Positions 1-5,955 of a DNA stretch of 7,994 nucleotides are shown piece after piece (the stretch's first letter is position 1; each line of letters opens with the position of its first letter). The stretch lies in assembly GCA_003484585.1 (NCBI GenBank), contig DNBZ01000327.1, positions 1 to 7,994 of the forward strand, written 5' to 3'. The DNA is from Bacteroidota bacterium (GTDB lineage: Bacteria; Bacteroidota; Bacteroidia; NS11-12g; UBA9320). A program made the translations under genes and the position numbers. The notes beneath the pieces were generated by a model. The model made no database searches and was not told the origin of the DNA. It worked only from the letters and a program-made list of their open reading frames with translations.

Positions 1-244
1 ATCTGCTATCCTCTGATATCTCGCCACCCATACTAGTGGCACAGCCCCAGCATATGGCATACTCATACACTATTTCTTTACTGTTGAGCATCTTGTTCTG
101 TTTAAAAACCTTTTCGATGCCATACTTATTGAACGTGGAGAGTGACTCAGTACAGAAGGTACACTTATCAAAAGGGCTATCCGTTTCGTAGCTATGAAAA
201 AAGGTAGGAATACCTTCACTTAAATATTTCTTGATGTTATCCAT
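1..244 (-). CDS. Small double-CxxC protein, 3' end missing (partial)
   Basis: This reading frame starts at an ATG on the minus strand (242-244) and runs off the left edge after 81 codons. An in-frame stop just upstream (263-265) limits the start choice. The visible protein has no signal peptide or membrane segment, so it is probably cytoplasmic. It carries two cysteine pairs, CTFC (C28, C31) and CWGC (C65, C68), separated by 33 residues. That spacing would suit a zinc-ribbon-like fold or another metal site, but I infer this only from the cysteine pattern. I do not recognise the family and cannot name a function. It is divergent from the small basic gene starting at 287, and the two start regions are 42 bp apart. 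The codon usage and the lack of stops over 81 codons support a real gene. Confidence 0.72.
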   Translation of the reverse strand, partial: MDNIKKYLSEGIPTFFHSYETDSPFDKCTFCTESLSTFNKYGIEKVFKQNKMLNSKEIVYEYAICWGCATSMGGEISEDSR

Positions 245-263
245 TATACGTCGGTAAAAGTAT

Positions 264-271
264 TACTTTTG
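264..271 (+). promoter_or_regulatory. Bacteroidota -7 box for the small basic gene
   Basis: TACTTTTG matches the Bacteroidota -7 consensus TAnnTTTG exactly. A TTA at 244-246, 17 bp upstream, is a weak stand-in for the -33 TTG. Transcription would begin near 275-277, which gives a leader of about 10-12 nt before the ATG at 287. A near-match in the opposite direction (TACTTTTA on the minus strand, 255-262, with TTG 22 bp upstream at 285-287) could serve the divergent gene. Confidence 0.55.
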
Positions 272-286
272 CAAAAATTTTCAGCA

Positions 287-520
287 ATGGGCGTTACAAG
301 ATTAGAAAGAAAAGGTAGAAAAAATAAGACAGTAGCAAAGGTTAGAGTAGCTACTATTAAGAGGTTAAAAAGCAAAATTACTGTAGAGTCTCCCAACAAG
401 GGAGAGTCTGGAATAATTATAGGTGATGTAATGGACGTGCTATCAGAAATGAAAGCAAAGCCAGCACCTAAAGCTAAGAAAAAAGCGGAGAAGGAGGTTG
501 AACCTGCCGTAGAAGAATAA
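287..520 (+). CDS. Small lysine-rich basic protein, function unknown
   Basis: A 77-residue protein starting MGVTRLERKGRKNK. The N-terminal half is strongly basic and may bind nucleic acid or the ribosome. A middle stretch (about 31-55) is more hydrophobic. The tail (about 56-77) is a low-complexity Lys/Ala/Pro segment ending in glutamates. There is no signal peptide. A TTG at 269 in the same frame would add six residues, but it lies inside the predicted -7 promoter box, so the ATG at 287 is the better start. I have an uncertain memory of similar short MGVTRL... proteins in Bacteroidota without assigned function. A strong terminator follows 25 bp after the stop, so the gene is probably transcribed alone. 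A ribosome-associated role is only an inference from charge and size. Confidence 0.8.
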   Translation: MGVTRLERKGRKNKTVAKVRVATIKRLKSKITVESPNKGESGIIIGDVMDVLSEMKAKPAPKAKKKAEKEVEPAVEE

Positions 521-544
521 CTTACTTAATTCAATAATTTATAC

Positions 545-577
545 AAAAGCCCGATGATTTTTTGTCATCGGGCTTTT
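545..577 (+). terminator. Strong intrinsic terminator
   Basis: A perfect 13-bp inverted repeat (545-557 with 565-577, core GCCCGATGA/TCATCGGGC) encloses a 7-nt loop of mostly T. The right arm itself ends in TTTT, and the left arm begins with AAAA. It sits 25 bp after the stop of the small basic gene and isolates that gene from the metallophosphoesterase gene downstream. The A-rich left flank means it could also work in the other direction. Confidence 0.9.
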
Positions 578-607
578 CTGTGTTAGGCAAATATTAAAAT
601 ATTCTAA

Positions 608-1609
608 TTGGCCAAAATTGATCGTATACATACAAGTCTATCTAAATTAAATCAAGATAGTCACACCATAGAACTTAATACTACGGGTTGTAAATGGATT
701 ATTTTTAGCGACCACCACAGAGGAATCGGAGATGCAGCAGATGACTTTGCTCCGTGTAAGGATAATTACTTGGCTGCTCTGGCCTATTACTTAGAAAATG
801 ATTATGGCTTAATATTACTGGGTGATGCCGAAGAATTTTGGGAAAATACACTAAAAAAGGTGCTCACCAAATACCAGGATGTACTGGAAGTAGAACGTAA
901 ATTCCATGACCTAGGCAAACTGATCAAAATATGGGGAAATCACGACGATGCTTGGAACCAGCTTAATAAGGTCCGCAAATATCTATTTCCATTTTTTAAG
1001 AACATAGCTACGTATGAATCTATAAAGTTTAATGTAAAGCAAGACGATAAGAGTATTGGGAATATGCTCTTAGTTCATGGTCATCAAGGAAGTGGAGCTA
1101 GCGATAGATTTGCTGGTGTCAGCAGATGGTTTGTTCGAGTAATATGGAGAAAACTGCAGCTATGGTTTAAAATACCTCTTTCTACACCTGCTAAAAGTAA
1201 GCGACTAAAGAATAAGCACGATATAGCTATGCACACTTGGGCAAAAGCTCAAGATAAGCAAATAGTTGTTTGTGGCCATACCCATCAGCCGGTGTTTATG
1301 AGTAAGAACCACATAGACGCACTTTTAAGCCAACTAGAAGGATTAGATAGCAACGATGTAAGCAATACGGAATTAATAGCTGATATCCAGCTTAAAATAA
1401 AGCATCTTAACAAGAAGACATCGGCAATAGGAACATTGGTTTCGGATAGTAAGCCTTGCTATTTTAATACTGGTTGTTGTTCGTTTGCAGATGGAGATAT
1501 CACAGGTTTAGAACTCGCAGATGGTTCTATAAGTCTAGTAAAATGGAGTGATGAAAAAAAGACTGTAATTGACAATGGTAATCTAAAAGGCATTTATGCC
1601 TCCCTTTAA
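608..1609 (+). CDS. Calcineurin-like metallophosphoesterase
   Basis: A 333-residue cytoplasmic hydrolase of the calcineurin-like phosphoesterase superfamily, which uses two metal ions to cleave phosphoesters. The canonical blocks appear in order: SDHHRG (D35, H37), LLGDAEE (G72, D73), GNHDD (N111, H112), HGH (H157, H159) and GHTH (H224, H226). The second block is GDAEE, where many relatives have GDxxD. After GHTH comes an extension of about 100 residues that includes a helical, charged stretch (about 235-275). The substrate is unknown. The start is inferred to be TTG at 608: TAA is in frame immediately before it (605-607), and no Met occurs before residue 153, well past the first metal-binding block. 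There is no signal peptide. The stop codon overlaps that of the convergent lectin gene within a TTAA. I see no clear TAnnTTTG promoter in the short gap after the terminator. Confidence 0.9.
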   Translation: MAKIDRIHTSLSKLNQDSHTIELNTTGCKWIIFSDHHRGIGDAADDFAPCKDNYLAALAYYLENDYGLILLGDAEEFWENTLKKVLTKYQDVLEVERKFHDLGKLIKIWGNHDDAWNQLNKVRKYLFPFFKNIATYESIKFNVKQDDKSIGNMLLVHGHQGSGASDRFAGVSRWFVRVIWRKLQLWFKIPLSTPAKSKRLKNKHDIAMHTWAKAQDKQIVVCGHTHQPVFMSKNHIDALLSQLEGLDSNDVSNTELIADIQLKIKHLNKKTSAIGTLVSDSKPCYFNTGCCSFADGDITGLELADGSISLVKWSDEKKTVIDNGNLKGIYASL

Positions 1610-3651
1610 CGTAGCAGAGTTACTGCTCCCTTAGCTACTTTATTTGCTTTTAGGCCATTTTCTACTCCAGTCCAATTAGCTACCCAAAAATATACTCCAT
1701 TGGGGCATTTTACGTCATTGTACGTTCCATCCCAGCTTACACCTAAGTCTGAACTTACAAATAGCTCTTCTCCCCACCTATTGTAAACCTTTATTTGATA
1801 GCTACCTAGTTTTGGGCAGTCTACATAAGGGTTCAGTGTTTCGTTCAAATTATCCTGATTAGGAGTGAAACCTGTAGGAAAAATGAGATCACAATAGCAG
1901 TCTATTAAACTTACTTCAAGAGAAACACTGTCGCTACCACATACATTTTTAGTTTTAACACGTAATTCTCCATCGTAGTTTTTTAACACAAAATTATTAC
2001 CCTTAGAAGTATTATTCCAAATTACATCCCCGTGTAAATTCACTGCAGTTAAAACAATTTCTTCATTTTCACATAGCAATACATCGTCCAAGTTTTGCAA
2101 AAATGGTGGAGTAACTTCATCTATATTTATGGTATCAGACCTTGTGCAGAGATCATTAGCCTTTATCTCTACCCATACATTAGAAGAAGATGTTGTAACA
2201 TCAATGCTAGGAGAGACGGAACCATCACTCCAACTATAGGTATAATTGGGCTCTATAGATGCTTCCAGTGTTATGGTATCACCCGTACACAACACGGTAT
2301 CTGGTCCAAGTGTGAAAGGTGGAATGACTATTTCTTTTACTTCAAAATCAGCATATATTATTCCACATTCGTTTGTTCCTTGTAATCTATCAAGAGTACT
2401 CGTATAAAAGTACTTAGAATCTGAAGAACTTAAATCCGGCCAGGTAAGGGTTACATCTGTAGGAGTATACGTTACATTTAGTTCTGTAGAATCACCTTCA
2501 CAAAACAAGCTATCACCTCTTATTATAACTTGAGGTGAATTATTAGTGCGGATGGTAAAAGAATCGTCAGCATAACATACTCCTTGCCAAGCTCTTAGTT
2601 TATAAAAATTAGCTGCTTGCCAATATGTATAAGCCTGTACACTACCGTTTCCCCATCGTACGGAGTCGTAATCATTCCTTAGATCAAAAGTATATCTTGT
2701 TCCATTGCACAGTAGTGTGTCCTCGGCTTCGTCCATAGTAAAAGGCTCGTCAATGGCTATCTCTACAGTATCCAAAAACACATTATTACATCTATCTCTA
2801 TACTCTACATAATAGGTGAACGGTATGGTAGAGGAGCACTCAGGATTCTTTATCGTATTATCATTGAGATACAGATTTGGTGTCCACGTATACGTATCGT
2901 CATAACTCTGCTTTGCATTCAGCAGAGTAGTTTCGCCTCTACAGATTGAGAAAGTGTCTGGGATTAAAATATCATCTCTTAGGCAAGCTGTTTGCGTATT
3001 ATTAGCACCTCCTGTAGCTGAGGTAAAACCCCAAAACACAGAACTTTCTCCACCAAAAATAGAATTTGGGATGTCAATATTAGCCGTTTGCCTAAGCGAA
3101 CAGTCAAACCATACTTTAATCTGCTTTGCACCTGCACTCCATGTAATTCTAACAAGATGATTCTGACCATCTTCTATATTCCCACCACCAGGGAGAGCAG
3201 ATATAGGTGCACTAATACTATTCGCACTGTTATGATCCACACTTCCATTTTTCATAATAGCTATATGATCATTAGTGATATCGCCAACGCTTGCATTATG
3301 ATAATCGTCGAATTCTATACCAAAACTAGGAGAGAACCCTTCGAATCCCATACCACCTCCTTGCAGGCCAATAGCCGTATTTCCCACAGTTTGAAGCACG
3401 AAAACAATACCGTCGGCCCCACCGTCTTTACTACCGAAATTAAGTTCAAATTCCAAATCAAAATCACTAGACAAGTCTAGCTTATCTGCATACCAAACCG
3501 AGCCTAGCTGCCAGTCCGTAGCAGATGTTAGTTGGTAGCATGATCCTCCAATTGCTTTTGCGTTTCCATTTGCAAAGTAGGATTGAGCTAAACTACTTAT
3601 ACTTGCAAACAACAAGATAGATATTTGAATAACTAATTTCAATATTTCCAT
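1606..3651 (-). CDS. Secreted L-type lectin, five-module protein with type IX secretion C-terminal domain
   Basis: A 681-residue secreted or cell-surface protein. Residues 1-23 form a signal peptide ending LAQS. Residues 25-228 resemble a bacterial L-type (legume) lectin domain, with ADGIVFVLQ (D80), GIEFDDYHN (E113, D115, N119) and DHIAI (D128, H129) at the usual calcium/sugar-site blocks. Five modules of about 70 residues follow, each opening with a DxxxC-like strand and containing a second cysteine (pairs 237/288, 315/359, 384/429, 455/502, 527/571), which suggests Ig-like folds with a disulfide. Residues 586-681 fit the gliding-motility-associated C-terminal domain (CHU_C, TIGR04131 type): FPTGFTPNQD, YNRWGEELF, WDGTYN, CPNGVYFW, final KGAVTLLR. 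This is the sorting signal for the type IX secretion system. The likely role is glycan binding or adhesion. The true start may be TTG at 3642 (MKLVIQIS...), because a strong promoter box ends one base before the ATG. Confidence 0.92.
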   Translation of the reverse strand: MEILKLVIQISILLFASISSLAQSYFANGNAKAIGGSCYQLTSATDWQLGSVWYADKLDLSSDFDLEFELNFGSKDGGADGIVFVLQTVGNTAIGLQGGGMGFEGFSPSFGIEFDDYHNASVGDITNDHIAIMKNGSVDHNSANSISAPISALPGGGNIEDGQNHLVRITWSAGAKQIKVWFDCSLRQTANIDIPNSIFGGESSVFWGFTSATGGANNTQTACLRDDILIPDTFSICRGETTLLNAKQSYDDTYTWTPNLYLNDNTIKNPECSSTIPFTYYVEYRDRCNNVFLDTVEIAIDEPFTMDEAEDTLLCNGTRYTFDLRNDYDSVRWGNGSVQAYTYWQAANFYKLRAWQGVCYADDSFTIRTNNSPQVIIRGDSLFCEGDSTELNVTYTPTDVTLTWPDLSSSDSKYFYTSTLDRLQGTNECGIIYADFEVKEIVIPPFTLGPDTVLCTGDTITLEASIEPNYTYSWSDGSVSPSIDVTTSSSNVWVEIKANDLCTRSDTINIDEVTPPFLQNLDDVLLCENEEIVLTAVNLHGDVIWNNTSKGNNFVLKNYDGELRVKTKNVCGSDSVSLEVSLIDCYCDLIFPTGFTPNQDNLNETLNPYVDCPKLGSYQIKVYNRWGEELFVSSDLGVSWDGTYNDVKCPNGVYFWVANWTGVENGLKANKVAKGAVTLLR

Positions 3652-3652
3652 T

Positions 3653-3682
3653 CAAAGATACTTATAGTTAAAAGAACTACAA
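3653..3682 (-). promoter_or_regulatory. Bacteroidota promoter for the lectin gene
   Basis: On the minus strand, TTG (3682-3680) is followed after 19 bp by TATCTTTG (3660-3653). This fits the Bacteroidota consensus TTG-N17-23-TAnnTTTG in both elements and in spacing. Transcription would normally start 4-7 nt beyond the box, near 3646-3649, which lies within or past the ATG at 3651-3649. That favours the in-frame TTG at 3642 as the start. Otherwise the match is fortuitous or the message is leaderless. Confidence 0.6.
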
Positions 3683-3688
3683 CCTCAA

Positions 3689-4462
3689 ATGATATTTATA
3701 GACCAAACAGGATATAAGATTACATTGGATAGACATCCTCAGAGAATAGTATCGCTAGTTCCATCACAAACCGAGCTACTTTACTGCCTAGTAATCAAGC
3801 CCATAGCTCAAACTATCTTCTGCGTACATCCTAACCGCTATTTTAAAGAGAGCGATAAAATTGGCGGAACAAAAAAGCTAAGCTTAACTAAAATTAAACG
3901 TTTAAAACCCGACTTGATCATTGGTAATAAAGAGGAAAACCAAAAAGAACAAATAGAGCAGCTAAGAAAAGAATTTCCAGTATGGCTAAGTGACATCTAC
4001 ACTTTAGAAGACAGTTATGATATGATTAATCAAGTGGGAACTATCTTGGATAAAGAACTTTTAGCTAAGCAATTAGTGAATGATATTAAAACGAATTTCG
4101 ATAAGATCCCTCAGGCGAATAATTCACCTAGAGCACTTTATATGATATGGCGAAAGCCCTACATGGTAGCAGGCAGAAACACTTTTATACAAGAAATACT
4201 ACAAAAGCAAGGCTTTACAAACTGCTTAGATAACAATGAATCCAGGTATCCAGAACTTTCTATAGATCAGATAAAAGAGTATAATCCAGATAAGATTCTG
4301 CTTTCTTCTGAGCCATATCCTTTTAAAGATAAGCACATGGCCGAGCTTCAAAGTATATTACCCCATACAAGTATAGAATTAGTAGATGGTGAGCTATATA
4401 GCTGGTACGGCCCTAGATTACTTAAGACGGCAGCCTACTTAGCTACGAAATCATCTCCTTAA
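3689..4462 (+). CDS. BtuF-like helical-backbone substrate-binding protein without signal peptide
   Basis: A 257-residue protein of the BtuF/TroA-like periplasmic-binding fold, the class that binds vitamin B12, haem or iron-siderophores for ABC importers. Family blocks: QRIVSLVPSQTELLY (18-32), FCVHPNRYF and IGGTKKL (about 44-64), LKPDLIIGNKEENQ (71-84), a hydrophobic WLSDIYTLED (99-108), a central helix, then the second lobe with YMIWRKPYMVAG, an IKEYNPDKILLSSEPYPF block and WYGPRLL. It lacks a signal peptide or lipobox, and a TAG in frame at 3665-3667 excludes an upstream one. No permease or ATPase gene is adjacent. I recall Bacteroidota relatives with the same block order and no export signal, so this may be a cytoplasmic ligand sensor or carrier rather than part of an importer. 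Its 3' end overlaps glmM by 20 bp on the opposite strand. The ligand is unknown. Confidence 0.85.
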   Translation: MIFIDQTGYKITLDRHPQRIVSLVPSQTELLYCLVIKPIAQTIFCVHPNRYFKESDKIGGTKKLSLTKIKRLKPDLIIGNKEENQKEQIEQLRKEFPVWLSDIYTLEDSYDMINQVGTILDKELLAKQLVNDIKTNFDKIPQANNSPRALYMIWRKPYMVAGRNTFIQEILQKQGFTNCLDNNESRYPELSIDQIKEYNPDKILLSSEPYPFKDKHMAELQSILPHTSIELVDGELYSWYGPRLLKTAAYLATKSSP

Positions 4463-5822
4463 TATTAGATTTAATTTTATTTGCTAGGCTATCAGCTACT
4501 CGCATAGTACTGCCTTCTGCATATATTCTAATGATAGGCTCTGTATTAGACTTTCTGAGATGTACCCATTCTTCATCAAATTCTATCTTCACTCCATCTA
4601 TAGTATTGATAGGTTGCTTCTTATACTTCTCTTGTAGCTGAGTTAGTATGCTATCTACATCAATCTCCGGAGTAAGTTCTATCTTATTTTTACTAATAAT
4701 AAATGTCGGGTAACTCGCTTTTAGATGGCTCATAGGTTTTCCACATTTAGCAAGGTGACTAAGAAATAATGCTATACCAACTAAAGCGTCTCTGCCGTAG
4801 TGAAGCTCTGGTAGAATAATTCCCCCATTACCTTCTCCTCCTATTATAGCATCTGTTTCTTTCATCATTTTTACCACGTTCACCTCTCCTACTGCACTGG
4901 CAGCATAGCTGGCACCATGTTTTTCTGTGATTACTTTCAGGGCTCTAGTACTACTTAGATTAGAAACTGTATTTCCTTTCTTTTGGCTCAATACGTAATC
5001 TGCAACAGCCACTAGAGTATACTCTTCTCCAAACATGTCTCCGTTTTCTGATACAAATGCAAGTCTATCTACATCTGGATCTACAGTGATACCTAAATCT
5101 GCATTATTTTTTAACACAGTATCAGATAGGTCTTTTAGATGCTCAGGTAGTGGCTCAGGATTATGCGGAAATTTACCCGTTGGCTCACAGTAAAGCTCTA
5201 TAACATTTTGTACGCCCAACTTTCTAAGTAGTGCCGGTACAGCTATACCTCCAGTAGAATTAACCGCATCTACAGCTATAGTAAAGTTGCGTTTACTTAT
5301 AGCTTCTACATCCACCATACTCAACTTTATTATTTCGTCGATATGCCAATCTATAGTGCCTTCCATTAGCTCATATGAGCCAATACTATCTATCTCGTTG
5401 TATTCAAAATCGCTAGATTTTACTTTATCTATTATATCTGCACCTTGTTCCGCTGATATAAATTCTCCTTCAGCATTTAGCAACTTGAGTGCATTCCATT
5501 GTTTAGGATTATGGCTTGCAGTAAGTATAATACCACCTGCAGCTTTTTCTTTTACTACCACCATTTCTACTGTAGGTGTGGTAGATAAATCTAGATCTAT
5601 CACGTCTATCCCTTTACTCATGAGTGTACCACAAACCAATTGATTCACCATTTGGCCAGATAGTCGAGCATCTCTACCTACAACTACCTTCTTGTTATCT
5701 CCAGTAATGATAACATCTGCAAAAGCTGTGGTATATTTTACAATATCTAAAGGAGTAAGTGATTCATCTTCCTTCCCACCTATTGTTCCTCTAATGCCCG
5801 AAATCGATTTTATTAATGTCAT
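4443..5822 (-). CDS. glmM: Phosphoglucosamine mutase (alpha-D-phosphohexomutase)
   Basis: A 459-residue cytoplasmic enzyme, full length for the alpha-D-phosphohexomutase family. The N-terminus SISGIRGTIGG is typical of the Bacteroidota form. The four family signatures are present: active-site phosphoserine loop TASHNP (S103), metal-binding DPDVDR (D248, D250, D252, with R253), sugar-binding GGEGNGG (E330, N332), and the phosphate-binding RKSNTEPIIR (R423, S425, N426, T427, E428). The best call is GlmM, which converts glucosamine-6-phosphate to glucosamine-1-phosphate for UDP-GlcNAc, and hence peptidoglycan and LPS. A phosphomannomutase/phosphoglucomutase cannot be wholly excluded from motifs alone. 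The gene is monocistronic by context: divergent from the lipoprotein gene and convergent with the BtuF-like gene. A possible -7 box lies at 5915-5922. Confidence 0.9.
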   Translation of the reverse strand: MTLIKSISGIRGTIGGKEDESLTPLDIVKYTTAFADVIITGDNKKVVVGRDARLSGQMVNQLVCGTLMSKGIDVIDLDLSTTPTVEMVVVKEKAAGGIILTASHNPKQWNALKLLNAEGEFISAEQGADIIDKVKSSDFEYNEIDSIGSYELMEGTIDWHIDEIIKLSMVDVEAISKRNFTIAVDAVNSTGGIAVPALLRKLGVQNVIELYCEPTGKFPHNPEPLPEHLKDLSDTVLKNNADLGITVDPDVDRLAFVSENGDMFGEEYTLVAVADYVLSQKKGNTVSNLSSTRALKVITEKHGASYAASAVGEVNVVKMMKETDAIIGGEGNGGIILPELHYGRDALVGIALFLSHLAKCGKPMSHLKASYPTFIISKNKIELTPEIDVDSILTQLQEKYKKQPINTIDGVKIEFDEEWVHLRKSNTEPIIRIYAEGSTMRVADSLANKIKSNIKEMIS

Positions 5823-5914
5823 CTATTATATGTCACTGCAAAAAACGGTTCTTTTAAGTTTAATATTTCCTAAAATATCAAAAACATATTATCATTTTAA
5901 GTGTGTAATACATA

Positions 5915-5922
5915 CAAAGCTA
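5915..5922 (-). promoter_or_regulatory. Possible -7 box for glmM
   Basis: The minus strand reads TAGCTTTG, an exact TAnnTTTG match. It would give a leader of roughly 85-90 nt to glmM. No TTG lies 17-23 bp upstream, so support is weak. The box lies in the 133-bp divergent gap shared with the lipoprotein gene (5823-5955), in which I see nothing else except the opposing box at 5942-5949. Confidence 0.3.
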
Positions 5923-5941
5923 TACACTATCCCATTTGATA

Positions 5942-5949
5942 TACTTTTG
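5942..5949 (+). promoter_or_regulatory. -7 box for the phosphatase-family lipoprotein gene
   Basis: TACTTTTG is an exact TAnnTTTG match ending 6 bp before the ATG at 5956. Transcription would start at about 5953-5956, giving a leaderless or nearly leaderless message. No good -33 TTG is present at the expected distance, so this could be a chance match. Confidence 0.4.
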
Positions 5950-5955
5950 AACCCA

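Noticed and set aside
269..286. TTG start adding six residues to the small basic protein
   Set aside because: The TTG is formed by the last bases of the TACTTTTG promoter box, so it would not be in the transcript; the ATG at 287 fits better.
2095..2385. Plus-strand open frame of 96 codons within the lectin gene
   Set aside because: It lies opposite the well-supported lectin coding frame, its translation resembles no protein, and it has no promoter or conserved motif.
2954..3480. Several open frames on both strands within the lectin-domain region
   Set aside because: They are shadows of the lectin domain in other frames; the lectin frame has clear family motifs across the same bases.
5287..5643. 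Plus-strand open frame of 118 codons opposite glmM
   Set aside because: It is antisense to the glmM region holding the TASHNP loop; the Ser/Ile-rich composition is what reversed coding sequence produces.
5692..5955. 88-codon upstream extension of the lipoprotein gene
   Set aside because: It is antisense to the glmM start and the divergent promoter region, and it would bury the lipoprotein signal peptide that begins at 5956.
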